Source: Sinorhizobium chiapasense (GTDB taxonomy: Bacteria > Pseudomonadota > Alphaproteobacteria > Rhizobiales > Rhizobiaceae). Taken from it: a stretch of DNA of 64,000 nt. Position 1 is the stretch's first letter, and every line of letters begins with the position of its first letter. The position numbers and the translations under genes were made by a program. Of this stretch, positions 35,294 to 44,430 are shown one piece after another. Location: contig NZ_CP133152.1 of NCBI RefSeq assembly GCF_036488675.1, forward strand, positions 806,001 through 870,000. Direction: 5' to 3'. The notes under the pieces are model-generated. The model worked only from the letters and a program-made list of their open reading frames with translations. It was not told where the DNA came from and did no database searches.

Positions 35294-36328
35294 GTGGCGC
35301 AACTTAACAAGAAAAAGATCGTCGGCTTGGCGCTGTGCCTCGGCGCCATGGTCGTCGTGGCGGCGGGCTGGGCGTGGGCCCGTTCGACCGGCTCGACGTC
35401 GACCGATAATGCTTATGTCCGCGGCGACGTGACCTCGCTCGCGCCAAAGGTCGCGGGCTACGTCACCGCGGTAGAAGTCAAGGACAACCAGACGGTCCGG
35501 ACGGGTGACGTCCTGTTCCGGATCGACGACCGCGACTACCGCGCGCGGCTTGCGCAAGCGGTGGCTAATGTCGATGCCGCCCAGGCTCGGCTCGTCAATG
35601 CCGATGCGGAGACGGAGCTTCAGCACGCCCTCATCCGGCAGGCCGAAGCCCAGAAACGTTCGGCCGTGGCCGAATTAAACCTGGCGATAAAGGCCTATGA
35701 TCGCCGCCGCGAACTGATCCGCAGCAACACCATCAGCCAGGCCCATGTCGACGAAAGCGACGCGGCGAGAACGAGAGCCGAGGCGAGCGTGTCGGCCGCC
35801 TCCGCGACGCTGGAGGCCCAGCAGCAGCGCATCGCCGTCCTTGCCGCCCAGCGGGAAGCTGCCGTTGCCGCCGTGGCGCAGGCAGAGGCGGCGCGCGATC
35901 TCGCCCAGATCGATCTCGAGAGCACAGTGGTGCGTGCGCCTGTTGGCGGCGTTGTAGGGAACCGCCAGGTCCGCGTCGGCCGGCTTGTGGCGCCGGGCGT
36001 CTCCCTGCTCGATATCGTTCCAGTCGACAATGTATGGCTCGTGGCGAATTTCAAGGAAACCCAGCTCGAAAACATACAGCCCGGCCAGCGCGCCCGCGTG
36101 ACCATCGACGGCTACCCGAACGGGGCGCTTGAAGGCGTGGTCGACAGCTTTGCGCCCGGCAGCGGGTCCGCCTTCAGCTTGCTGCCGGTCGACAATGCAA
36201 CGGGGAACTTCGTTCGCGTCGTGCAGCGGGTTCCGGTCAAGATCCGGTTTGCCAGCAATCCGCTGGCTGGGCGCCTCGTGCCCGGCCTGTCGGCGCGTGT
36301 CACGGTCGATACGGGAAGCGGCTCGTGA
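35294..36328 (+). CDS. HlyD/EmrA-type membrane fusion protein
   Basis: 344 residues with one N-terminal membrane helix (ALCLGAMVVVAAGWAWA). The barrel-sandwich hybrid opens STDNAYVRGDVTSLAPKVAG, then a long alpha hairpin coiled coil, then VVRAPVGGVVGNRQVRVG and WLVANFKETQLENIQPGQ, the conserved beta-barrel part. Starts at GTG 35294 with GGAG upstream. It overlaps the DHA2 transporter by four bases, so the two are translated together as a tripartite efflux system that would use a TolC-like outer-membrane protein encoded elsewhere. Confidence 0.93.
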   Translation: MAQLNKKKIVGLALCLGAMVVVAAGWAWARSTGSTSTDNAYVRGDVTSLAPKVAGYVTAVEVKDNQTVRTGDVLFRIDDRDYRARLAQAVANVDAAQARLVNADAETELQHALIRQAEAQKRSAVAELNLAIKAYDRRRELIRSNTISQAHVDESDAARTRAEASVSAASATLEAQQQRIAVLAAQREAAVAAVAQAEAARDLAQIDLESTVVRAPVGGVVGNRQVRVGRLVAPGVSLLDIVPVDNVWLVANFKETQLENIQPGQRARVTIDGYPNGALEGVVDSFAPGSGSAFSLLPVDNATGNFVRVVQRVPVKIRFASNPLAGRLVPGLSARVTVDTGSGS

Positions 36329-38106
36329 CCACCGTCGTCGCCATCGCACCAAGCCGCGGCACTTCTGAGAGAGCGGGCCTTCTCGTCGCAGGCATCGTGC
36401 TCGCCACGCTGACGGAGGCGATCGCGAGCACCGTGCTGTCGCTCGGGCGCGGTGATATCATCGGCGACACGTATGCCACTCCCGATGAGTTCGCTTGGCT
36501 GGACGTCGGATACACCACCCTGAAACTTATCGGCTTCATGGCTGTCCCTTGGCTGATCAGTCGTATCAATCCGCTGAGTCTCATCATCGCCGCGACGCTC
36601 GCCATGGGCACGGCGTGCGGCATTGCTGCCGTTACGTTCCGGCTGGATCTGCTGGTCGCGCTGCGCATGGTTCAAGGCTTCTCCGGCGCCACCCTGCTCG
36701 TCAGTGGCCAGACAGTCATTTTTCTCGCCTATCCACGATCCCGCCAGCCCGTCCTTCAAGCCCTGTTTGCGATGGGGTCCGTTGTCGCTCCCGGGACGAT
36801 CGCCCCGGCCCTTCAGGGGTGGCTGCTCGACAGCCAATCCTGGACATGGATCTTTTTCAGCATCGTTCCGGTCGCACTGGCAGCTGTTGGGCTCCTGCTT
36901 ATCGCAGACGGACCGATGCCCGCCAGAACCGCGCGGCGTCCATTTGACTGGGTCGGCTTCTCGCTCGTATCCGTCGCGCTCTCCTGCTTCACCTACGTCT
37001 TCAGCCAGGGCAGCCGGTGGGATTGGTTCGAGGAACCACGCATCCTGTGGCTGGCGGTGATCGGTGTGGCCGCTCTGCTTACATTTCTCGGTCAACAGGT
37101 GTTGGCAAAGGGCCAGGGCCTGCTCGACTTTACCCTGTTCAAATCGGACGATTTTCTCTTCGCCTTCATCGTCAGTTTTGTCGCCGGCGCGGCATTGTTC
37201 GGGAGCGCGTTCCTGATCCCGTCCTTTGCGGTCGCCGTCCTCGCCTTCACGCCCACCGATGCCGGGCAGTTGCTGCTGCCGAGCGGCGTGCTTTTTGTCG
37301 GAGCACTCCTCATTGCCGCCTTTCTCATGCAGGTTCGCCGCGTTCCCCCGTTCGCAACCGTGCCCTTTGGCATCCTGATGATCATGGTTGCGATGTGGAT
37401 GCTCTCCGGATCGACCAGCGAAAGCGGCGCAGACGACATGATGGCAGCGATCCTGTTACGCGGATTCGGCCTTGGGTTCCTGTTTCTGTCGATCACCCTG
37501 ATCGCTTTCAGCAATCTCGACAGCCGAAATCTCGCCTCCGGGATCGGCCTCTTCAATACGGGTCGCCAGCTTGGTGGCCTTGCGGGGGTCGCCGCCCTCC
37601 AGACGCTGATCGACCATAACGTCGCCGGCAATGTCGCTGTCCTCGGTGCCAATGTCACCGCAGGGGGGCACGCGGTCATCGACCGGCTGACCGCGACGAC
37701 AGCGATGCTCGCGGCGAAAGGAATGGACGCCGCGGCCGCCAGCCGGGCTGCGACGAGTCTCCTGGGTAGGGCCGTCACAGGCCAGTCCACCGTGATCGCC
37801 TTTGACACGGCCTTCAACGCGGTCGCCTTGCTGTTTGTATTCGCCGCACCCGTGCTGGTAGCCATCAAGATCGGCATCGCCCGGTATGCGGAAGTGCGCG
37901 CGGCGCGGTTGCTCGAGACGCAGGGGCGTGCCCACGATCCGCAGTCAGGCGTTGAACCCGACGGCCGCTCAGGCGCAATTCCGTTTTTCGCGGAAGTATC
38001 AGAACGAGCCGAGAATGGTCCCCAAAACAATGACCACGCTCAGCGCGAGGAGCGCTCCGATGATTCCGACAATAACGATGTCGCGGTAGCTTTCTCCGTG
38101 AGTTGA
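36325..38106 (+). CDS. DHA2-family (EmrB-type) MFS transporter
   Basis: 593 residues, about 14 helices. EAIASTVLSLGRGDIIGD at the start, then LRMVQGFSGATLLVSGQTVI (motif C-like region) and GIGLFNTGRQLGGLAGVAAL near the C-terminal half. Start GTG 36325 overlaps the HlyD stop. The C-terminal ~40 residues, beyond 37990, are hydrophilic and lie entirely within the 3' end of the convergent GntP gene (108-bp overlap), so the true end of the conserved domain is earlier; the tail may be an extension from loss of a stop. Confidence 0.9.
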   Translation: MTTVVAIAPSRGTSERAGLLVAGIVLATLTEAIASTVLSLGRGDIIGDTYATPDEFAWLDVGYTTLKLIGFMAVPWLISRINPLSLIIAATLAMGTACGIAAVTFRLDLLVALRMVQGFSGATLLVSGQTVIFLAYPRSRQPVLQALFAMGSVVAPGTIAPALQGWLLDSQSWTWIFFSIVPVALAAVGLLLIADGPMPARTARRPFDWVGFSLVSVALSCFTYVFSQGSRWDWFEEPRILWLAVIGVAALLTFLGQQVLAKGQGLLDFTLFKSDDFLFAFIVSFVAGAALFGSAFLIPSFAVAVLAFTPTDAGQLLLPSGVLFVGALLIAAFLMQVRRVPPFATVPFGILMIMVAMWMLSGSTSESGADDMMAAILLRGFGLGFLFLSITLIAFSNLDSRNLASGIGLFNTGRQLGGLAGVAALQTLIDHNVAGNVAVLGANVTAGGHAVIDRLTATTAMLAAKGMDAAAASRAATSLLGRAVTGQSTVIAFDTAFNAVALLFVFAAPVLVAIKIGIARYAEVRAARLLETQGRAHDPQSGVEPDGRSGAIPFFAEVSERAENGPQNNDHAQREERSDDSDNNDVAVAFSVS

Positions 38107-39453
38107 GCCGCAGACGGCCAGCAGGGTCACAACCGCCCCATTGTGGGGCAGGCTATCAAGTGTGCCTGCGCCGATGACCGCGACACGGTGCAACAGGGCC
38201 GGGTCGAGACCTGTTTCCTGCGCGCGCATCAGGTAGGTGCTGCCAAGCGCGTCGAGGGCGATCGTGAGACCGCCGGACGCGGAGCCGGTGAGCGCCGCCA
38301 GGATATTCGTGGCCACGGCGATCGATACGAGTGGTCCGCCACCGATGCCGAGTACCCAGTCGCGTACGACCTCGAAAGCGGGCATCGCCGCGACAACCGC
38401 CCCAAAGCCTACCAGGCTGGCGACGGCGACCGCCGGAAGGACGGACGCGTTGGCGCCTGCGTCCATCGTCGCGCGCAACGTCGGCAATCGCCGGAAATTC
38501 AACACGACGACGGTCGCGACCGCGGCTGCCAGCGCCGTGACGACTGCCCACACACCGCTGACTGCGGAGCTGGAGATCCCGCCCCAGCGATCATCCGAAA
38601 GAAAACCGAGGTCAAGCGCCGGCAGGATCAACAGCGTCATGCTGAGATTGACGAGGACAACCACAGCGAGCGGCAGCACCGCGACCATGATTGGCGGCCC
38701 AGCCTCGGCATGCCGGCCACGCACGATTTCGGCCGGGTCGAACTCCCTGCCGACCGTGGCGCGTTCGCGGAGCCGGTCGTCGGAAGCGAGACTTTCAGGT
38801 GTCGCGGGCGTGCCCTCCCCGAACCCTTCGCCGGACCTGCGCGCAGCCGCCGCGACGCGACGAAGCCACCATACGCCGAAGCAAAGCATGATGGCTGAAG
38901 CGACGATACCGAGACCAGGCGCCGCAAACGGCGTAGTGCCGAAGAACGGCATCGGGATGGCATTCTGTATCGATGGCGTTCCCGGCAATGCTGACATGGT
39001 GAAAGTAGATGTTCCAAGTACGATCGCCGCGGGTATCAGCCGCCGCGGAATGCCGGTCGACCGGAATAGCTCCTGCGCCATCGGCACGAGGACGAAGAAG
39101 GCAACGAAGAGGCTGACACCGCCATAGGTGATCAGCGCACCGGCAATGACGACGGCGAGGATGGCGTGGTCCTTTCCCAGTCGCCGCATCATGAAATCGG
39201 CGATGGCGGTTACTGAGCCGCTGTCCTCCATCAGCTTGCCGAAGAGTGCGCCGAGCAGGAACAGCGGAAAGAACCGGGCGAAGAAACCTGCGCCGCCGTT
39301 CATGAAGGTCTGCGTCCAGTGCGCCAGCACTGGTTCGCGGGCAAAGACCGCGGCAACGAGGGCGCCAAGCGGGGCCAGCAGCAGCACGCTCCAGCCTCGG
39401 AAGGCGAGCCAGATCAAGAGCCCGAGCCCAATCAGAATGCCGAGAAGACCCAC
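37999..39453 (-). CDS. GntP-family permease
   Basis: 484 residues, about 12-14 helices. GLGLLIWLAFRGWSVLLLAP, then ITYGGVSLFVAFFVLVPMAQ, GTPSIQNAIPMPFFGTTPFA and GTLDSLPHNGAVVTLLAVCG are GntP/citrate-type permease patterns; several members move gluconate or 3-hydroxybutyrate. Starts at GTG 39453, three bases after the patatin gene's stop, so co-transcribed. The pairing with a patatin-like esterase suggests import of a short hydroxy acid such as 3-hydroxybutyrate, by context only. Confidence 0.9.
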   Translation of the reverse strand: MGLLGILIGLGLLIWLAFRGWSVLLLAPLGALVAAVFAREPVLAHWTQTFMNGGAGFFARFFPLFLLGALFGKLMEDSGSVTAIADFMMRRLGKDHAILAVVIAGALITYGGVSLFVAFFVLVPMAQELFRSTGIPRRLIPAAIVLGTSTFTMSALPGTPSIQNAIPMPFFGTTPFAAPGLGIVASAIMLCFGVWWLRRVAAAARRSGEGFGEGTPATPESLASDDRLRERATVGREFDPAEIVRGRHAEAGPPIMVAVLPLAVVVLVNLSMTLLILPALDLGFLSDDRWGGISSSAVSGVWAVVTALAAAVATVVVLNFRRLPTLRATMDAGANASVLPAVAVASLVGFGAVVAAMPAFEVVRDWVLGIGGGPLVSIAVATNILAALTGSASGGLTIALDALGSTYLMRAQETGLDPALLHRVAVIGAGTLDSLPHNGAVVTLLAVCGSTHGESYRDIVIVGIIGALLALSVVIVLGTILGSF

Positions 39454-39456
39454 CCG

Positions 39457-40497
39457 TCAGACCCCTTCCAGCAAGAGATCGAGATCGAGCGACGAGCGGT
39501 GGCCGAGATCGTCGCCATGGGCGTCTAGGAAGGCGTCGGCGGACCTGCGCCCCTCGTTGTGCAGCATGGTAAGGAACTCCCATTCGGCATTGAGCTTCGA
39601 GGAGTAGCCGAGGTCGGTCATGGTGTCGCTTGCCACCCGGTGGATCCGCATCGACGCCCAGCGCGCGCCCTCGTCATCTTCCAACTGCGCTACCTTCCGA
39701 AGCAGGGCGATCATCTTGAGTTCCTTCAGAAGGACTGCGTTGAAGGAGACCTCGTTGATGCGATTGAGGATCTCGCGCGCGGACCGAGGTGTGCCCGGCC
39801 TTTCAACCGGGTTGATCTGCACGAGGATGGTGTCCTGCGATGTGCATTCGCGAACCAGCGGTGTGATCGTCGGGTTGCCGGCGTAGCCGCCGTCCCAATA
39901 GGCTTCACCATCGATCTCGACTGCTTGAAACAGCGTCGGCAGGCATGCCGAAGCTAACAGCACGTCCGGGCTCAGCTCGCCGTTACGGAACACGCGCCCG
40001 CGGCCTGTGCGGACATTCGTTGCCGTCACGAACAGCTTGATCGGACTGGCCGAGAGCCGCCCGAAATCGACTGTCTCCGCCAGTATGGCGCGGAGTGGGT
40101 TGGCGCCGGTAGGATTGAGATTGTAGGGCGAGAACACCCGCGCCATCATGTCCATCGCCACGAAAACCGGCGAGTGGTCGAGCGTCCAGCGGCCGAGCAG
40201 GACATCGAGGGGCCCGCGCTGGAAGGGACTGAACCGCGCCGCCTCCGATACCTTGTGCCAGAATGCCCCCAAGGCCTCGCGAGCGCCTGCAGCGCCGTTG
40301 ACGGTATAGCCGTGCGCCATAACTGCCGCGTTCATGGCTCCAGCCGAGGTGCCGGAAATTCCCTCGATTGCCAGCCATGGCTCTTCCAGAAGCCGATCGA
40401 GCACACCCCAGGAAAAGGCACCATGGGCGCCACCGCCCTGAAGGGCAAGGTCGACGCGGAGTGAGGCCCGTTGCATTGCCTTCGCGGTTGCCGGCAT
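39457..40497 (-). CDS. Patatin-like phospholipase
   Basis: 346 residues from ATG 40497. LRVDLALQGGGAHGAFSWGV (oxyanion GGGAHG), GISGTSAGAMNAAVMAHG (GxSxG nucleophile) and YWDGGYAGNPTITPLV (DGG) give the Ser-Asp dyad; the C-terminal region has the DUF3734-like part common in rhizobial patatins. No signal peptide, so cytosolic. First gene of a two-gene operon with the GntP permease. Homologues often sit beside 3-hydroxybutyrate dehydrogenase, which is absent here. An upstream in-frame extension to 40554 is less likely. Confidence 0.9.
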   Translation of the reverse strand: MPATAKAMQRASLRVDLALQGGGAHGAFSWGVLDRLLEEPWLAIEGISGTSAGAMNAAVMAHGYTVNGAAGAREALGAFWHKVSEAARFSPFQRGPLDVLLGRWTLDHSPVFVAMDMMARVFSPYNLNPTGANPLRAILAETVDFGRLSASPIKLFVTATNVRTGRGRVFRNGELSPDVLLASACLPTLFQAVEIDGEAYWDGGYAGNPTITPLVRECTSQDTILVQINPVERPGTPRSAREILNRINEVSFNAVLLKELKMIALLRKVAQLEDDEGARWASMRIHRVASDTMTDLGYSSKLNAEWEFLTMLHNEGRRSADAFLDAHGDDLGHRSSLDLDLLLEGV

Positions 40498-40722
40498 CAG
40501 CCTTGCCTGTTTTGAAATTGTGCGCCGCACAAACAGTATCGCAGAATTGCGCACCAGTCACCCTCTCACCGTATTGTTGCAGGCAGGCGAAAGAGATCTG
40601 CAATGAGCCCGAGGCCACTCCCACGTCGGGTTTGATATCCCGACCCAGGATGCCCCCAGTTCCCGCCCTTGTGGCGGAAGGACGAGTCGCTGGCGCGTCA
40701 CGTCCTGCGCGGCACCAAGGTA

Positions 40723-40770
40723 TTGACAGCGTGTTGCATATGCATCATGTTAGCTATATTGCATATGCAA
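40723..40770 (+). promoter_or_regulatory. MarR promoter with two TTGCATATGCAW palindromes
   Basis: TTGACA at 40723-40728 is followed by TTGCATATGCAT (40734-40745) and TTGCATATGCAA (40759-40770), 25 bp centre to centre. They cover the -10 and start region of the MarR gene, a layout for autorepression. A related half-preserved site lies at 41312-41323 before the NmrA gene. Confidence 0.65.
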
Positions 40771-40782
40771 CATCGAGAGGGC

Positions 40783-41259
40783 ATGATGGCAAGCAGCGAG
40801 ATCAAGACGGCCGATGCAAGCGTGGTAGGCGAGGTCACCAGCAATTGCGTAATGACGCGCACACGTCGGATGTCGCGCGTCATTACCGGCATTTACGACC
40901 AAGCACTTCGGCCGCACGGCGTCAATGCCTCGCAGTTCTCGCTGCTGGTACTGATCGCGAAACTGGGCGGAGCAAGCCGCGCCGAGATCGGGCGGGCCAA
41001 CTACCAGGATCGCTCGACGCTCACGCGCAATCTGGCACCGCTCCTGTCGGAGGGGTGGGTCGAGGAGATGGCTTCCGAAGCAGGCGGCCGGAGCCGGCCG
41101 GTCTTCATATCGGAAACGGGTAAGGAACTATTGGTTTCCGCAGCGCCGGCGTGGCGATCAGCGCAGGCGAAGGCAAGGGATCTGCTCGGTGAGGAAGGTG
41201 TCTCCGCCATCGTCGGCGTGGCCGACAGCCTCCCTCCCGGCGACCTCGCAAGCCTCTGA
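40783..41259 (+). CDS. MarR-family transcriptional regulator
   Basis: 158 residues. The winged helix is visible as NASQFSLLVLIAKLGGASRA, then EIGRANYQDRSTLTRNLAPL and EGWVEEMASEAGGRSRPVF (wing), with dimerisation helices at both ends. ATG 40783 and ATG 40786 both follow GAGAGG; the second has the better spacing. It probably represses itself and the NmrA-like gene 187 bp downstream, since similar palindromes precede both. Divergent from the patatin/GntP operon. Confidence 0.9.
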   Translation: MMASSEIKTADASVVGEVTSNCVMTRTRRMSRVITGIYDQALRPHGVNASQFSLLVLIAKLGGASRAEIGRANYQDRSTLTRNLAPLLSEGWVEEMASEAGGRSRPVFISETGKELLVSAAPAWRSAQAKARDLLGEEGVSAIVGVADSLPPGDLASL

Positions 41260-41311
41260 AATTCAACCAATTACGGACCGCTGCATGCTTCCTCGAATTG
41301 CGCCAAGCAAT

Positions 41312-41323
41312 GTTGCATATACA
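41312..41323. promoter_or_regulatory. MarR-site-like sequence before the NmrA gene
   Basis: TTGCATATACAC keeps the left arm and the centre of the MarR-gene palindromes. It lies 124 bp before the NmrA gene start. Confidence 0.4.
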
Positions 41324-41446
41324 CCATATTGCGTAAAACTTGTAGCGTCAACCTCCGGACAGCCGCACCTCGCGTTCACGAGCGCAAGACTATCGAAATC
41401 GTCTGAACAAACGGCTTCAACAGATTGTAATCGAAAGGAATTCATC

Positions 41447-42382
41447 ATGACCATCACATCCGCGAACGAAAAGCCGATCCTGGTCACCGGAGCCGCCGGC
41501 GATCTCGGCGCCATCGGCCGCAACGTCACCGAAATGCTACTGGCCAAGGGCAAAAAGGTGCGCGCGCTGGTGCGGAAGGAGGACGAGCGTGCGGAGGGTC
41601 TGAGGCGGCTCGGCGCAGAAGTCGTGCAGGGAGACCTGACCGATCTTCAATCGATGCACCGCGCCATCGAGGGTGTGTCCCGCATCTATTTCGGCATGTC
41701 GGTTTCGCCTGCCTATCTCGAAGCGACCGTCAACACGGCCGCCGTGGCGCGGCACCACGGTGTCGAAGCATTCGTGAACATGTCGCAGATGACGGTGACA
41801 CAGATGAGCATCACCGAAACCACTGACAGCCCGCAGCATAAGCTGCACTGGCTTTCGGAACAGGCACTGGCGTGGTCGGGGCTTCCGGTCGTGACCGTGC
41901 GGCCGACGGTGTTCCTCGAAGGCTTCTTCCTGCGGCTGGCCGCCGCGGGCGTTAAGCAGCGGGACGAGTTGGCGCTACCGCTCGGCGACAGCAAGACCTC
42001 GCCGATCTCGGCCGTCGACGTGGCGCACGCCGTCTCGGTGATCCTAAACGACCCGGCGCCGCATATCGGCAAAGTCTACAATCTGACCGGTTACGAGTCG
42101 GCGGACCTGGAACATTATGCGCGGGTGTTCTCCGAGGCATTGGGCCGCAAGATAACCTATCGCAACGTGCCGCTTGCCGGCTGGATCGAGGCGCTGCGCG
42201 GCTTTGGAGTCCCTGATCACCTTGCCAGCCACCTTTCCGTGATGTCGAAGCTTCATTCGGAGGGGCGGTACGACCGCATGACCGACGACCTGTTCAAGCT
42301 CACTGGCAAAGTGCCGACGGGCGTGCACGACTTCGTCAAGCTCCATGCCGCCGAATTCACGCAGCGTGAGGCTTCGGCCTGA
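41447..42382 (+). CDS. NmrA-like NAD(P)-binding protein
   Basis: 311 residues; atypical SDR fold. PILVTGAAGDLGAIGRNVTE carries the nucleotide loop, then LRRLGAEVVQGDLTD, FVNMSQMTVTQ, and RPTVFLEGFFLRLAA. This matches NmrA/QorB-like NAD(P)H sensors or quinone reductases. No canonical YxxxK catalytic pair is evident, as usual in the family. ATG 41447 has AAAGGAA upstream. It is probably under MarR control and may act in redox sensing or quinone reduction. Confidence 0.9.
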   Translation: MTITSANEKPILVTGAAGDLGAIGRNVTEMLLAKGKKVRALVRKEDERAEGLRRLGAEVVQGDLTDLQSMHRAIEGVSRIYFGMSVSPAYLEATVNTAAVARHHGVEAFVNMSQMTVTQMSITETTDSPQHKLHWLSEQALAWSGLPVVTVRPTVFLEGFFLRLAAAGVKQRDELALPLGDSKTSPISAVDVAHAVSVILNDPAPHIGKVYNLTGYESADLEHYARVFSEALGRKITYRNVPLAGWIEALRGFGVPDHLASHLSVMSKLHSEGRYDRMTDDLFKLTGKVPTGVHDFVKLHAAEFTQREASA

Positions 42383-42566
42383 GGGTAAGACCCGCGGGTG
42401 CTCACCCGGCCCGCCGAAGCGACGGCGGGCCAGCCGCACGCCGCGCCCGCCAATACACGCGCTTACAAAAATCCCGCGCGGCCGACACATCACCAATACA
42501 CGCCTTCGCTGAAATGACGGCGGCTTCGAAGACGAAGGCCCGACCAATGCACGAAAGGATGATCTT

Positions 42567-42968
42567 ATGAAACCCACTCGGATCGTGGCGGTTGCGTTGC
42601 TGATCGCTGGCAGCGGATGGACCCTGCACGCAGCGCAGGCTCAACAGCCGGGAATCCATCGCACCGATCTCCTTGAGAACGATCTTGGCACTCCCGGACG
42701 CGAGGTCGTGCAGGTGCGTGTCGACATCGAGCCGGGCGCGGCCTCGATCAAGCATTCGCATCCGGGCGAAGAGATCGCCTATGTCCTCGAAGGCTCGCTC
42801 GAGTATCACCTCGAAGGTAGGGCGTCTGTGACGCTTCACGCCGGGGAAGCCTTGTTCATTCCCGACGGCGTGGCCCACGTGGCGAAGAATGTCGGCAGCA
42901 GCAAGGCCTCGGAGCTCGCAACCTATATCGTCACGAAGGGCAAGCCGCTCCTCGTGCCGGTCAACTGA
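42567..42968 (+). CDS. Secreted cupin-domain protein
   Basis: 133 residues with a Sec signal peptide (KPTRIVAVALLIAGSGWTLH, cut after HAAQA). The cupin shows VDIEPGAASIKHSHPGEE (first metal motif with two His and Glu) and HAGEALFIPDGVAHVAKN (second motif with His). So a small periplasmic metal-binding beta barrel; the metal and any enzyme activity are unknown. ATG 42567 has AAAGGATG upstream. A GC-rich hairpin at 42408-42431 follows the NmrA gene. The epoxide hydrolase starts shortly after. Confidence 0.88.
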   Translation: MKPTRIVAVALLIAGSGWTLHAAQAQQPGIHRTDLLENDLGTPGREVVQVRVDIEPGAASIKHSHPGEEIAYVLEGSLEYHLEGRASVTLHAGEALFIPDGVAHVAKNVGSSKASELATYIVTKGKPLLVPVN

Positions 42969-43021
42969 GCTCTCTCGTAATGAAATGGATACCCGGGAAC
43001 CTTCGGCAAAGGGGTGCGAAC

Positions 43022-44332
43022 TTGACAACACAGAACTCCACCAGCGCTTTCACTCTCTCCCGGCGGGCCTTGCTCCTAAACGGAGCGGTTGCGGCAACCC
43101 TTGCAGCAGTGTCTCGCCCCGCGATGGCTACCGGCCACCCGCCTTTTGCAGCAGACGCCATCCGTCCTTTTCGCGTCGAGGTGCCAGAAGTCGAACTCAT
43201 CGACCTTGGCCGTCGACTTGCCGCGACGCGCTGGCCCGACCCGGAAACGGTGGGTGACCGTTCCCAGGGTGTGCAAGTCAAGAAGCTTCAGGCTCTCGTG
43301 CGCTACTGGGAGACCGGCTACGACTGGCGCAAGGCAGAGGCGAAACTCAATGCGCTTCAGCAGTTCCAGACGAATATCGACGGCCTGGACATTCATTTCA
43401 TCCACGTTCGTTCCCGTCACGCGAACGCATTGCCGCTTATCATGACCCACGGCTGGCCTGGCTCGATTTTCGAGTTGCTGAAAACCATCGGTCCGCTGAC
43501 AGATCCGACAGCGCACGGAGGGACGGCGGAAGACGCTTTCCATCTCGTGCTCCCGTCCATTCCCGGCTTCGGCTTTTCGGAAAAACCCAAGGGCAGCGGC
43601 TGGAACCCGGCCCGCATCGCCGGCGCCTGGGATGTCCTCATGAAGCGTCTTGGATACACGCACTATGTTTCACAAGGCGGCGACTGGGGAGCCATCATTT
43701 CCGATGCCATGGGACGCCAGGCGCCCACGGGTCTGCTCGGCATTCATGTCAACAGGATCGAGCGTTCCTCCACTCTCCCGCCGGACGTTGCGAAGGCGCT
43801 TAAGAGCGGGAGTCCTGCGCCGGCTGAGCTGACCGCCGAGGAACGGGCGGTGTTTGATGAGGCCAGAGAGTTTCTCAGCAAGGGATTCGGCTATGCCGCG
43901 ATCATGGGCACGCGTCCGCAAACCATCGGATACGGCCTCGCCGACTCGCCGGTCGGACTGGCGGCATGGTTCTACGACAAGATCGCGGACTGGGTGTTCA
44001 CCCGCGGCGAACCGGAGCGGTCGCTCAGCCGTGACGAGATCCTCGACAACATCACGCTTTACTGGCTGACGAATACAGGCCCCTCGAGCGCACGAATTTA
44101 CTGGGAGAACGCTGCCGGCAACAACAAGCTGGCCGGTATCTCGATCCCGGCGGCAGTGACGATTTTCCCGGGCGAGATCTACAAGCCGCCGAAGAGCTGG
44201 GCCGCACGAGCGTACCACAATCTCATTTACTACAAACGCGTGGACAAGGGCGGACACTTCGCTGCGTGGGAAGAGCCGGATCTGTTCAGCGCAGAACTGC
44301 GCGCCGCTTTCCGTCCATTGCGTCCGCTCTAA
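43022..44332 (+). CDS. Tat-exported epoxide hydrolase
   Basis: 436 residues. Signal SRRALLLNGAVAATLAAVSR points to Tat export. An EHN cap region (IRPFRVEVPEVELIDLGRRL) precedes the alpha/beta hydrolase: oxyanion HGWPGSIFELL, nucleophile Asp in SQGGDWGAIISDAMG, and His in DKGGHFAAWEEPDL. These fit microsomal-type epoxide hydrolases that open epoxides to diols. I chose TTG 43022 because AAAGGGG precedes it; ATG 42980 gives a longer N-terminus but no ribosome site. One of three exported epoxide-hydrolase-like proteins within 7 kb. Confidence 0.9.
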   Translation: MTTQNSTSAFTLSRRALLLNGAVAATLAAVSRPAMATGHPPFAADAIRPFRVEVPEVELIDLGRRLAATRWPDPETVGDRSQGVQVKKLQALVRYWETGYDWRKAEAKLNALQQFQTNIDGLDIHFIHVRSRHANALPLIMTHGWPGSIFELLKTIGPLTDPTAHGGTAEDAFHLVLPSIPGFGFSEKPKGSGWNPARIAGAWDVLMKRLGYTHYVSQGGDWGAIISDAMGRQAPTGLLGIHVNRIERSSTLPPDVAKALKSGSPAPAELTAEERAVFDEAREFLSKGFGYAAIMGTRPQTIGYGLADSPVGLAAWFYDKIADWVFTRGEPERSLSRDEILDNITLYWLTNTGPSSARIYWENAAGNNKLAGISIPAAVTIFPGEIYKPPKSWAARAYHNLIYYKRVDKGGHFAAWEEPDLFSAELRAAFRPLRPL

Positions 44333-44430
44333 CGCTTCCCTTCGGCAGAGGCGCATGAGACGGTTAAGTACCCCTACCGCGGCATGCTCATTTTGATAAT
44401 AAAGGGCAGTTCAACGGTGGAGATCGCGCC

